From contig NC_027865.1 in the NCBI RefSeq assembly GCF_000187245.1, positions 434,001 to 498,000 of the forward strand: a DNA stretch of 64,000 nucleotides, in the 5' to 3' direction. The DNA is from Ogataea parapolymorpha DL-1 (taxonomy: Eukaryota > Ascomycota > Pichiomycetes > Pichiales > Pichiaceae). The notes under the pieces were generated by a model. The model ran no database searches and had not been told where the DNA came from. It was given only the letters and a program-made list of their open reading frames with translations. Shown in pieces: positions 9,951 to 20,188 of this stretch. A program made the translations under genes and the position numbers. How positions within the stretch are numbered: position 1 is the first letter of the stretch; every line of letters starts with the position of its first letter.

Positions 9951-10474
9951 TTAAGCCTTGACAGCGAACTTCTTGGCTGGGTAGGCAATAGCTTGCTTTC
10001 TAGCCTTGTCGGTCTTCTGAGTCTTCTCGTACTTGGTGAGGGCTCTTCTCAAAGCTCTGGTCTTCTTTTGTCTGAGATCCTTTGGAATGTACTTCTTGCC
10101 CTTGTAGAATTCTCTGACGGAAGCTCTTTGTTGCAAGTTGATCACAGTGAGAACTCTAGCAATATTCTTTCTGACAGTGTGGATTCTTGGGAGAGATGGT
10201 CTGGTCAGTTTTTGGACCTTCAATTGGGCCAGCTCCTTCTTGAGCTCGACCAGCTGCTCCTGCAGTTGTTCCTTGGACTTGGATCTGAGTTCGTAAGCTT
10301 TGACACCGGCCTGAGGGGTTAGTATACGGAAATGTCGAATTAGACAAGGGGACTCTTTGAAGCGTGCAAACAAAACTAGACAGTATTCGTGCATGCGTGG
10401 CCTGGCAAGCTTGACACCTACGACCTGTGGAGTGTCACCCTTGGCTTTAATTCTTGTTGTTGGTCACATACCAT
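9951..10474 (-). CDS. RPL35: Ribosomal protein uL29 (L35), intron directly after ATG
   Basis: Exon 1 is only the ATG (10472-10474); exon 2 is 9951-10310. The product has 120 residues, the same length as in S. cerevisiae. It reads M-AGVKAYELRSKSKEQLQEQ and so on, ending KKFAVKA. uL29 sits near the polypeptide exit tunnel of the 60S subunit and contacts nascent-chain factors. The first-codon intron position is the same as that of S. cerevisiae RPL35A/B. It neighbours ARF1, as in YDL191W-YDL192W. Without splicing, the frame would start with unrelated residues. Confidence 0.96.
10311..10471 (-). other. RPL35 intron (161 nt)
   Basis: On the minus strand the donor is GTATGT directly after the ATG. 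A perfect TACTAAC branch site (complement of 10318-10324) is followed by CCCTCAG at the acceptor. It is the longest intron recognised in this window. Confidence 0.95.
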
Positions 10475-10911
10475 TTCGTTGATTTAATGCTCTAAGACAA
10501 ACTTGAAAAACGTTTGTAAAATTTTTCAAGGTCCTAGTTGCATGCAGGCCGCGCGGTGGCCCTGGTAGAGCCCCGTGGTGAGTCGAAAAAAAAGCCCGGC
10601 CGGGAAGTAACTGACCCGCAGCAGTGTTGACAGAGAAAAATTTGTGACTGCGAAATTTGTCTAGCAGAGACCCGGGCTGATTAGGTAAGCAGATAGACCA
10701 GCCAAGAGTTGATCTTGTCATGATTTTGGAGATACGGAGACGGGAAGCACATGGACCCACCATCGCGGATTATAAAGAGCTTGATTGGTAAAATTAGTAA
10801 GAAGAATACACAATTTAGATTGAGAACAGAAACTTACTTGGTAAACCAATCGAATCGAGACAAAGTTCACGGTGAGTAATCTGTTTCACTTGCGGTCTCA
10901 GTCTAAACCAT
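10475..10911. other. RPL35 upstream region
   Basis: This 437-base gap lies between the RPL35 start and the ARF1 stop, both on the minus strand. It should hold the RPL35 promoter and the ARF1 3' end. I see no RNA gene, repeat or convincing frame, and no activator site I can name with confidence. Confidence 0.4.
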
Positions 10912-12197
<1,286 letters not shown>

Positions 12198-13286
12198 TTA
12201 GCGACCGATATTGACTTTGCACGTGGAATATTTCTGCAATGCTCTTAAAAACACAGCGTAGGAAACCTCATCATTGTCTGGCTCCCAGTACATCTCGCTG
12301 AGCCGTGTGTGCCATGGGGGGTAGCCCTGTAGGTTCAGGTACGGCTGGAACATGACAATCAGGTCTGGCTCTGGGCCAACCAGTTGCTGGAGTTCCTGGT
12401 CAATAAATTTCATGTTGATGTCTTTGTCACTTAGTTCATGGTTCTTGGACAGCTGGGACATGACTTTGGTCAGCTCCACAATGGTGGGTCTTCCGTCTAC
12501 CACGCTCAACAAACTGATCTCGATATCAGGTTTGTCCTCACTGTCACCGTATTCTCCATCATACGATCCAGCGTAACTCAGATTCAAATGTGGAATTTTA
12601 ATTTGGTAGGTGGGGACGTTGCTGGTGCCGAAGTATGCCACGAGCTTGCGATGGATCGATCGACGCAGCTCTGGAATGTGGTTTTTCAAGATGCCATGAT
12701 ACTCGTAAATCGTGAAATTTGGAATTCCAGACGACAGACACCAAGCAGTCAGTTCGGCGGCGTCGTTACAAAGCCCCTCAACGCCGCCGTTCTCCTCTTG
12801 TTCGGACTTGTAGTTTAAAATGGCAGACAATCGGTATGGAATCTTGGGCAGTTTGTTCACGTCGCTGTTGATCAACGAGGGGGTTCTGGATGGGTTGTAG
12901 GCCAGATTCAGGAATCTGAGCTTCAGTCTGTTATAAGTGTATTCGTAAAAGCGGTACACCGACATGAGCAGGTACAAAAACACAAGAATCGAGTGGTAGA
13001 TGTAGTAGGAAATAGGACCCGAAACCTCTGGGCCTTCACCTTCTCCCTTTGTCTGTGACCTTGACGACGTCAGATTTTTGAAGAGATTGTAGAGGGTGGT
13101 GAAGAAGGTATCTGACGTGTATGCTGGGACCGGGATCCTATGATCAACATCTGTAGGAACCTCGCTCACGTCTTGTTGGTTTTGCTGAACCAGGTTGTAC
13201 ACCAGCTCCTGGGATGCCTCTGTGGAAAACCCGTTCTCCGGCGATTGCGACCCTTCCAGCTCGGTGGTCTTCATTTCCAGGGACAT
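12198..13286 (-). CDS. NUS1: Dehydrodolichyl diphosphate synthase subunit (Nus1/NgBR)
   Basis: The 362-residue protein is close to S. cerevisiae Nus1 in length. It has a hydrophilic N-terminus, one membrane segment at about residues 94-118 (YYIYHSILVFLYLLMSVYRF), and a cis-prenyltransferase-like domain in the second half (LNLSYAGSYDGEYG, GRPTIVELTKVM). It ends in VNIGR, which matches the short Gly-basic C-terminal tail of Nus1/NgBR proteins that contributes to the partner's active site. Nus1 is the non-catalytic partner of Rer2/Srt1 on the ER, making dolichol for glycosylation. Its position between ARF1 and SNF3 matches YDL193W. Confidence 0.9.
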   Translation of the reverse strand: MSLEMKTTELEGSQSPENGFSTEASQELVYNLVQQNQQDVSEVPTDVDHRIPVPAYTSDTFFTTLYNLFKNLTSSRSQTKGEGEGPEVSGPISYYIYHSILVFLYLLMSVYRFYEYTYNRLKLRFLNLAYNPSRTPSLINSDVNKLPKIPYRLSAILNYKSEQEENGGVEGLCNDAAELTAWCLSSGIPNFTIYEYHGILKNHIPELRRSIHRKLVAYFGTSNVPTYQIKIPHLNLSYAGSYDGEYGDSEDKPDIEISLLSVVDGRPTIVELTKVMSQLSKNHELSDKDINMKFIDQELQQLVGPEPDLIVMFQPYLNLQGYPPWHTRLSEMYWEPDNDEVSYAVFLRALQKYSTCKVNIGR

Positions 13287-13451
13287 TTGGTTGTCTTTGG
13301 AGTAGAATCAATGGCAAAACGTAAAATTAAACCACCAAAATATAAAGGGAGAGACACCTCGCGCCTTGAGATGCGTCAATTTTTAAGCCCTCTGGTGGAA
13401 TAAATTAGGTGGAAAAAATAAAATAAAATAAAGTAATAAAATATAAATATT

Positions 13452-15368
13452 TTATTGTCCATGGCTATGTACAGACTCTGCTGTTCCATCCAAACCGACG
13501 CCCAGGCTACGAATTAGCCCCATCAGGTCTTCCTGGTTGGTGTAATTGTACTCTGTCTGGGGGCCCAGATATTCGCTCAGGTGCGCGTGGTAAAACTCGC
13601 TCTCATCGTCTGTCGAGTGGACCGATGGAGGCACGTTGTTTGGCACGTTCAAAATCTCCGTGGTCATGGCCACAGCGTTCGCCCTGTGCGACTCCGAGTG
13701 TCGCGGAGAACCCTCGTTCTCCGGCATTTCTGTGTGCGGCTTGAAATACATGGACTTGCGTGCGCTTTTGCACACCCTAAACAGCTCGTCCACCTCCTCC
13801 AAAAGCAGTCCTTTCGTTTCGTAGATGTAAAAGTAGGCAAACACCATGCCCACAAAATTCAGAGACCCCCAAAGAAAGAAGATCTTGGTGCCCAGAGCGG
13901 CAGTGTGCTTGCCTGTGTCAACCAGATATGGTGTACAGCATGCAAAAATAAAATTCACCAGCCAGTTGGTAGCAGCGGTCAGTGCAACGGCTTTCTGCCG
14001 AACCGACAAACTGTACATTTCTCCCACAACGACCCAAGCAAGCGGGCCCCACGTGGAGGCGAAGAACGCGATGAACAGACACACAAACGCGACAATCACC
14101 TTGTTGGCAATAAGAGAGTCCGTGGTCACGCCGACCGCAGCGATGACAAAATTCGACACCGTCATTCCACCCGCCCCAACAATTAGCAGCCATCTCCGGC
14201 CCCAAATCTCGACCGAAAAAATGCCCGGGATGGTGAACACCACGTTGACTGTGTAGGTGATAAACGAGATGAGGTACGAGTTGGCTATTCCTGCGCGCAC
14301 AAAATAGTTGACCCCGTAGTAAAAAATAAAATTAATTCCCGAGCACTGCTGGAGCGCCTGCAAAAGCATGCCTGTGAGCATGCGGCGCAGCTGGCTGGCG
14401 CGACTTGGCGAGCTGCGGAAACAGTCCATGATACTTGTGGGGCCAAAGCTCATCTCGTAGTCGTGACTGGCCTTGATTTCAATTAACTCCTCGACCAGCG
14501 ACTTGTCGTTCAGGGGCAGGCGGCGGAACCGCGAGAGTGCGTGGAGGGCGTCGTCAAGACGATCTTTTTTGACGAAGAACCGTGGCGATTCGGGCAGCGA
14601 GTACATTCCGATGCCTAAGACGACGCCCCAGATCAGCTGCAGGCCGATCGGGATGCGGTAGCAGCGGGCGTCGTCGATGGAGTGCGTTGCTTGGGTGATG
14701 GCGCTCGAAACAAGCAACCCCCACGTAATGGCCCATTGGTAAAACGAAATCACAGATCCTCTGATCCACTTGGGCGACACCTCGGCCTGGTAGAGCGGGA
14801 TGATGGCCGATATCATGCCCACTCCGAAGCCGCTAACAAAGCGGCCGACACACAGGAGTGGGATACCTTCCGAGACAAGCTGCAATATCGTGCCGAGCGA
14901 AAACATAATTGTAGACGACGCGACGATACTCAGCCGTCGCCCCACTCTATCTGAGAGCACGGGCGCAAATAACGAGCCCACAAAAGTACCGATCGAAAGC
15001 ACAGACGTGATGATGGATGACTGGCTCGCGCTGAACCCACCCGCGTTGTTGGGTGGGAACGTTCTTTTCACGTATTTCATTTCTAGCAGGCCGTTAATGA
15101 TGCCTGTGTCGTAACCATACAAAAAGCCCCCGATAGCCATTAGCAAACCCACATAGACGGCCATAATGGACGACCAGTTCCGCTGGCGCTCGAGCTCGGC
15201 ACCATCCGGAGCCTGGTCTTTTTTTTCATCCTCCACAGAGGGCTGTGCGGACTGATCGTAGTCAGTGGTGGTGTAAGTATCTCGAACCTCGACGCATCGA
15301 GCGGGTTCCTGCAAACTCAAATCCCGCAGTTCTAGCGGGAGCGAGTGATCTCGAGCTTCTGTCGACAT
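13452..15368 (-). CDS. SNF3: Glucose sensor-like sugar transporter family protein (SNF3/RGT2 type)
   Basis: The 638-residue protein has an N-terminal cytosolic region of about 65 residues, twelve predicted membrane segments (about 66-530) and a C-terminal tail of about 105 residues. Sensor-like features are GGFLYGYDTGIINGLLEM, PLYQAEVSPKWIRGSVIS with Arg203 at the site whose Lys substitution activates yeast Snf3/Rgt2, and SGINFIFYYGVNYF. The tail contains TTEILNVPN and SLGVGLDG, which resemble pieces of the Snf3 tail, but it is far shorter than the more than 300 residues of Snf3. The position beside NUS1 matches SNF3 (YDL194W); RGT2 occupies the same place in the duplicate block. It may signal, transport or do both; sensor is the better reading. 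Confidence 0.85.
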   Translation of the reverse strand: MSTEARDHSLPLELRDLSLQEPARCVEVRDTYTTTDYDQSAQPSVEDEKKDQAPDGAELERQRNWSSIMAVYVGLLMAIGGFLYGYDTGIINGLLEMKYVKRTFPPNNAGGFSASQSSIITSVLSIGTFVGSLFAPVLSDRVGRRLSIVASSTIMFSLGTILQLVSEGIPLLCVGRFVSGFGVGMISAIIPLYQAEVSPKWIRGSVISFYQWAITWGLLVSSAITQATHSIDDARCYRIPIGLQLIWGVVLGIGMYSLPESPRFFVKKDRLDDALHALSRFRRLPLNDKSLVEELIEIKASHDYEMSFGPTSIMDCFRSSPSRASQLRRMLTGMLLQALQQCSGINFIFYYGVNYFVRAGIANSYLISFITYTVNVVFTIPGIFSVEIWGRRWLLIVGAGGMTVSNFVIAAVGVTTDSLIANKVIVAFVCLFIAFFASTWGPLAWVVVGEMYSLSVRQKAVALTAATNWLVNFIFACCTPYLVDTGKHTAALGTKIFFLWGSLNFVGMVFAYFYIYETKGLLLEEVDELFRVCKSARKSMYFKPHTEMPENEGSPRHSESHRANAVAMTTEILNVPNNVPPSVHSTDDESEFYHAHLSEYLGPQTEYNYTNQEDLMGLIRSLGVGLDGTAESVHSHGQ

Positions 15369-15580
15369 GGCCTTAATTTGGGCACTGGGAACAACGCTCT
15401 TATTAGCAAATCTGGGGTCTTGCCAGGTTTTAATTTAATTATATTTTTTTTTATGGGGAAAGGGAGAGCGGAGAGAAAAATGGAAGTCCAATTGGAAAAG
15501 ACGCGTCGGTCGACGCAGAAATTATTATCGTAGCAGTGTTCATTAACAACATCGTACAAAGAACCAAACGCTTCCCAGGA

Positions 15581-17263
15581 TCAGTGGATCATCTTGGAAA
15601 GACCAAATCTTACAGAAAACATCTTGGACAGTCTGTTGTTCTTCTTGTTCGGCTTAACATTCAGTGAGTCCAGCGTATCCACCGGCACCTCTGTCCGAGG
15701 AATGGCAGAGTCCACAGGAACAATTTCCTTGGTCTCGCTGAGTTCGTAGTGGTGTGGATTGGATTTCGACACCTCTAGTGTCGCTTCGCTCGAATTGGAC
15801 GTCACCGGCTGTTCAGTGGCCTCGCTCGTGGTCTGTAAAAGATCGTCTGCAGAAAGACTGAGCGGACCCGACACAGTCACTGGCGTAAGCGTCTCGCCCT
15901 GTTTTCTGGTGAGAGATGGCGTGCTCAGGTTGGAGTTGGCAAACCATCCCAGTGAGCGGCGTCTGAGTTTCTTGTCCACAGCAGGGTCTTGGGTATTTGG
16001 GTATTTTTCCACTGCAGAGTCGGAGACAGAGCGTTTTCCCGTGTCGTCAGGCGAGCCAGTCAGCACTTGCGACAGGGTTCTGGAGCTCAGAGCATTGGAG
16101 AGCGAGCGGTAGCCGAAAAGCGAGCGTCTTTTCTGCTGCTTGTCCTCTGTCACAGACCGGTTTCGCAGCTTTGGCATAGCAAGCGGTTCCTCCACCAATG
16201 GGGAGGCCAGCGTCTCCTTAAGCTTTTCCTGGTTGTCGGCCACAAAGGAGCGCAGTTTGGCCGCAAGTTCGTCGTATGACGTGATCCAGTTTTGCAGCAG
16301 CCGCTCGTTGGCTTTGTAGTTTTGCAGAAGATCGTCTGTGCTTGTGGTGGAAGCAAGCTGTGGTTGCAGATCGTCCACTTTGAAAAAACTCATCTGGAAG
16401 ATCTTGGCAAGATTCGAGGACGGCATCTTGGTGATGTCGCAGACGTCGGGCTGTGCCAACTTGTTCAAAAAGGAGAGCAGATATATAAACAGGTGCAAGT
16501 TGACCAGGGGCAGGTTTTCCAGCGACTCCTTCTCCTTGTCTGTGTCCTCGACGCTAGTTGGGATGGTTTTGTAAGAACTGAGGCTGAACGCGTCCTCGGA
16601 CTCTGTCTGCGAGGCCTCTTCCGCTGTCTGTGTAGCGTCTTCAGTCTCGTCTAAAACTGGAACCTCCTGCGGCGACGCAGCCACCGTTTTGAGAGACTTG
16701 CTCACATCCAGCGTGATGAGGCCGTCAGCAAGATTCGACAGCCACCTTTTCAGCACCATGGCGGCGTCGTAGGCATTGGGGGCCGTGTCCTCTGAATTGT
16801 CGACGTTTTCGACGCGGCAGGTGTCAAAATCAAAGCTGTCTATTCCTTGCTCGCGAATCAGCGCCTCGATCTTCTTGATCTTCTTGATGGAACCGTTGAT
16901 GCGGAAAATCCCCTCTTTCGGGCCCTGGCTTAGGATGAACTGGCAGCACTTGTGCACGAGCGTGGGCACCACCAGCGTCATGTCGGCGACTTCCAGCTGC
17001 ACGCTCGATCTTTTGGCCTCGTTCTCCAGCATGTGGCCGGCTGCCAGCGGCGTGGCCAACGGCGTGGCCAGGACAGAGTTTCTGCGACTGCCCGCTGACA
17101 CCTCTGCGGGCGTACCCGCCTCAGAAAAAGAGGTATCCACCCTGAGAGTGGGTCCCGAGATGGTGAACCGCTTCAGGTTCCTGTCGCTAGTGAACGACTT
17201 GAAAAGAGGCTTTCTGTAGCCTGGGCCCGGCTCGGGAACAGGGTTGTCCAGTTCAGACGCCAT
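15581..17263 (-). CDS. RhoGAP-domain protein
   Basis: The protein has 560 residues from the ATG at 17263 (MASELDNP); an upstream in-frame ATG would add 30 hydrophobic residues that look like leader sequence. A RhoGAP domain spans about residues 85-370. It shows the catalytic arginine finger in GIFRINGS (Arg121), NAYDAAMVLKRWLSNL and LAKIFQMSFF. An acidic insertion of roughly 60 residues splits the domain. The C-terminal 200 residues are Ser/Thr-rich with basic RRRSL patches, suggesting phosphorylation. It should stimulate GTP hydrolysis by a Rho GTPase at the cell cortex. I cannot place it among Ecm25, Sac7 and the other yeast RhoGAPs with certainty. Confidence 0.8.
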   Translation of the reverse strand: MASELDNPVPEPGPGYRKPLFKSFTSDRNLKRFTISGPTLRVDTSFSEAGTPAEVSAGSRRNSVLATPLATPLAAGHMLENEAKRSSVQLEVADMTLVVPTLVHKCCQFILSQGPKEGIFRINGSIKKIKKIEALIREQGIDSFDFDTCRVENVDNSEDTAPNAYDAAMVLKRWLSNLADGLITLDVSKSLKTVAASPQEVPVLDETEDATQTAEEASQTESEDAFSLSSYKTIPTSVEDTDKEKESLENLPLVNLHLFIYLLSFLNKLAQPDVCDITKMPSSNLAKIFQMSFFKVDDLQPQLASTTSTDDLLQNYKANERLLQNWITSYDELAAKLRSFVADNQEKLKETLASPLVEEPLAMPKLRNRSVTEDKQQKRRSLFGYRSLSNALSSRTLSQVLTGSPDDTGKRSVSDSAVEKYPNTQDPAVDKKLRRRSLGWFANSNLSTPSLTRKQGETLTPVTVSGPLSLSADDLLQTTSEATEQPVTSNSSEATLEVSKSNPHHYELSETKEIVPVDSAIPRTEVPVDTLDSLNVKPNKKNNRLSKMFSVRFGLSKMIH

Positions 17264-17821
17264 ATGAAATGTTTGAGGCAGGTTTGGGAAAATTAGATAA
17301 ACAAAACAGCCAGAAATAGTCTGCGCACAAAATAAGCCTGTGAAGTAAACCAACTATCTCCACACAAAACAAGTAAACGAAGATCAAAGTTTGGTCTAGC
17401 TAGCTTAACAAGTTAGATCAACTTTGCATTCTGTTTTCTCCAACTCGGTAAATGCAAAACAACCAAACAAACCCCTGTCCGCCTCCTTTAGATCGTCAAT
17501 TTGATGCGCGGTGCCATTACGCCAGGGCCCGCAATTGTTGCACGCGTGTATTTTTGCAGGCCACAATTGGGAGCCATTGTTATACATTCCGGCGTGGCGC
17601 GCCCGCGCCCTAGATTGGCAGCCCCGTTTCAGAGCTCCCCAGTCGCACAGAGACCAGCTAGTTACCCGGCCCGTGGACTAGAGTAGTCTTGCGCCGTGGT
17701 TTTTCTTGTACAAAACACATTGTATGGGCCGTCCATAAGCACCACGCAACAGCACCCCCACAGAATCCGATCGTTGTCATTTGTTGAGTGTATGGCCGTG
17801 CAGTTGTAACCACATCGCACA
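17264..17821. other. Divergent promoter region, RhoGAP gene / MBP1
   Basis: This 558-base gap lies between two divergent starts. It contains an ACGCGT hexamer at 17542-17547, the MluI cell-cycle box bound by Mbp1 in budding yeast. It also has a GC-rich patch with GGCGCGCC near 17595-17602. No RNA gene was found. Confidence 0.4.
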
Positions 17822-20098
17822 ATGTCCGAAAACCTATACTCTGCCGTTTATTCTGGCGTACCGGTGTATGAGTTTCTAAACCCCAAATCGTCGGTCATGC
17901 GACGAAAAAAGGACGGCTGGATCAACGCGACGCACATACTCAAGGTGGCGAATTTCCCGAAAGCAAAGCGGACCAGAATCTTGGAGCGCGACGTCCAGGT
18001 TGGCGTGCACGAGAAGGTGCAAGGAGGATACGGCAAGTACCAGGGCACGTGGGTTCCGATGGAGCGGGCCGTCGACATTGCGAACGAGTTTGGTGTCTAC
18101 GACGAATTGAAGCCGCTGTTTGACTACAAGCCCCAGGACGGGAGTGGAACGCCGCCGCCGGCGCCCAAACACCACCATGCATCGAGTGGCGCGGGAAAAA
18201 GAGGCCGTGTGAGCGCTAGAACGGCCTCTGAGCCGCTTGCCCCGCGGAGAAACGAGTTTCCAGCGAAGCCGGCCGAGCCTGCGACGAGAAAACGCACGCT
18301 GAAGCCGCCCAGACCGCAGCCATTGCGAGTCACGCCGCCGCAGCCGCCATCTGAGTCCGAGTCCGAGTACGAGGACAGCGACACGCAGCCGCTGAAGCGG
18401 CGCGGTAACGGGCTCCAGCCGCACAGAGGGTCCTCGCCGAGCGACTTCATGAGCGACGACGACATCGCAACCGCGCTGGAGCAACAGCAGTACGCCGTGC
18501 ACCGGCCGCAGGACACACTCGCGCGCGCGCCGCCGTACATGGAGCATTTCTCGCCGTACACAAAGCACGAGCTGGACTCGCCACAGTCGCGGGCTACGCC
18601 GCAACGCAGCCAGCAGTGGTTTGACGCGAAAAAGTCCTACACACAGCAGCTGCTCGAGTATTTTCTCTCTACAGAGGACAATTTGACCGGAGACACAAAA
18701 ATCCCGGACTTTATTCTCGATCCCAGCAGCCCTTTCGACGCAGACCAGGTTATCGACAAGGACGGCAACACCACGTTCCATTGGGCGTGTGCCATGGGCG
18801 ATCTGCGCATGTGCGACGCCCTGCTGAACAGAGGATGCAACTCCAGAGCCTTGAATAATGAGGGCCAGGTGCCGATCATGCGCAGCGTGCTGTATACGAA
18901 CTCGTACTCGAGACGAACGTTTGCCAAGTTGCTGGATTTGCTGCGCGACTCGCTGCTCGATACCGACGAGCGCGGCCGCACGATACTGCACCATATCGGG
19001 TTCTCAACAAATTCGGTCAACAACCTGCCAGCGGCGCGTTATTACACAGAAATTCTGCTGACCAAGATCGCCGAGACGGTGCAGCCCATGGAGAGAATCA
19101 TCAATTTCATCAACCAGCAGGATATGGACGGCAACACGGCGCTGCACATAATGAGCCACCACAGCGCCAACAAGTGTATGCGTGTGCTGCTGGGCTACAA
19201 CGCCAGGGTGGACATTCCCAACCACCGCAACGAGCACGTGAGCGACTATCTGTACAACAACAGTGTGTTTGAGCCGGCGTCTGCGCAGTACTCGTTCATG
19301 GGCAGCACGGGCGCGGGCTCGCAACGGAACCACCTGGACTCGCTGTCGCAGATGAAGCCGTTCACGCCGTCGCTGAACCTGCACAACGCGTCGATGACGC
19401 AGTCGTATCTGAACGCGTCGAACTACTTGGCGATGCCGCACTACTCCGAGACGGCGATCCAGGTGAGCCAGAAGTCGGGCGACATTATTGAGAAGCTGGG
19501 CGAGCTGTCGAACGCGTTTGACCAGGAGCTGCAGCAGCGGGACAGCGACATCAAGGAGCTGGGCATGATTCTGAGCCAAATGGACACGGACATCGCCAAC
19601 ACAGAAAAGGAAATCAACGGGATTCTCAAGACGGTGCTGAAGCTAGAGCAGGAGGAGACCGGCGACTTCGACGCCGCGCTGGCACAGATGAGAGAGGAGC
19701 TCAGGTCTGCCGAGGACGAGTACGCTGCGCGCACTCGTTCGCTCAAGAAGCTGATCGAGCGGTCGCAGGCGAAAGATCTGGCCACCGAGGTGCAGCAGTG
19801 CGAGACAGAGCGGTTGCGGCAGCTGAGCATCGAGAACGAGGGCGAGCTCAAGGCTGCCGAGCCGACGCCCGAAAATCTGCGGCTGGTGCTCACGCTGGTG
19901 GCTCTGCAGATGACGCGCAAGCACACGGTCGACGACCTGGTGAGTCTGTACGCAGACGCGTCGGAGAACACAGAGACGATCGCCAACTACCGGCGGTTGG
20001 TGTCGAAGCTGTCGAACGTGCCGATCGACGAGGTTGACGAGAGTCTGAACGACATCGAGGAGTGTTTGAAGGCAGAAGAAGAAGAGGAGGGGAAGTAG
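17822..20098 (+). CDS. MBP1: APSES cell-cycle transcription factor, MBP1 type
   Basis: The 758-residue protein begins MSENLYSAVYSGVPVYEF and carries the KilA-N/APSES DNA-binding domain at about residues 3-100, with the recognition segment GWINATHILKVANFPKAKRTR and the wing GGYGKYQGTWVP. A basic and Pro-rich linker follows, then ankyrin repeats at about 315-480 (GNTTFHWACAMGDLRMCD, GNTALHIMSHH). A long coiled coil lies at about 560-690. This order matches Mbp1, the DNA-binding subunit of MBF, which controls G1/S genes with Swi6. Mbp1 rather than Swi4 is favoured by the N-terminal residues. The gene is markedly GC-rich at third codon positions. Confidence 0.92.
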   Translation: MSENLYSAVYSGVPVYEFLNPKSSVMRRKKDGWINATHILKVANFPKAKRTRILERDVQVGVHEKVQGGYGKYQGTWVPMERAVDIANEFGVYDELKPLFDYKPQDGSGTPPPAPKHHHASSGAGKRGRVSARTASEPLAPRRNEFPAKPAEPATRKRTLKPPRPQPLRVTPPQPPSESESEYEDSDTQPLKRRGNGLQPHRGSSPSDFMSDDDIATALEQQQYAVHRPQDTLARAPPYMEHFSPYTKHELDSPQSRATPQRSQQWFDAKKSYTQQLLEYFLSTEDNLTGDTKIPDFILDPSSPFDADQVIDKDGNTTFHWACAMGDLRMCDALLNRGCNSRALNNEGQVPIMRSVLYTNSYSRRTFAKLLDLLRDSLLDTDERGRTILHHIGFSTNSVNNLPAARYYTEILLTKIAETVQPMERIINFINQQDMDGNTALHIMSHHSANKCMRVLLGYNARVDIPNHRNEHVSDYLYNNSVFEPASAQYSFMGSTGAGSQRNHLDSLSQMKPFTPSLNLHNASMTQSYLNASNYLAMPHYSETAIQVSQKSGDIIEKLGELSNAFDQELQQRDSDIKELGMILSQMDTDIANTEKEINGILKTVLKLEQEETGDFDAALAQMREELRSAEDEYAARTRSLKKLIERSQAKDLATEVQQCETERLRQLSIENEGELKAAEPTPENLRLVLTLVALQMTRKHTVDDLVSLYADASENTETIANYRRLVSKLSNVPIDEVDESLNDIEECLKAEEEEEGK

Positions 20099-20188
20099 TT
20101 GTTTTGAGAACAACTATGATTATGTATACTATGTAGTATAATGTACTATAATTGCAGCCGAAATAAAATAAAAAATATTATTTTTATC

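Noticed and set aside
17876..18994. 372-codon frame on the minus strand across MBP1
   Set aside because: It is antisense to the conserved APSES and ankyrin coding region; its Arg/Val/Leu-rich composition is the shadow of high GC3.
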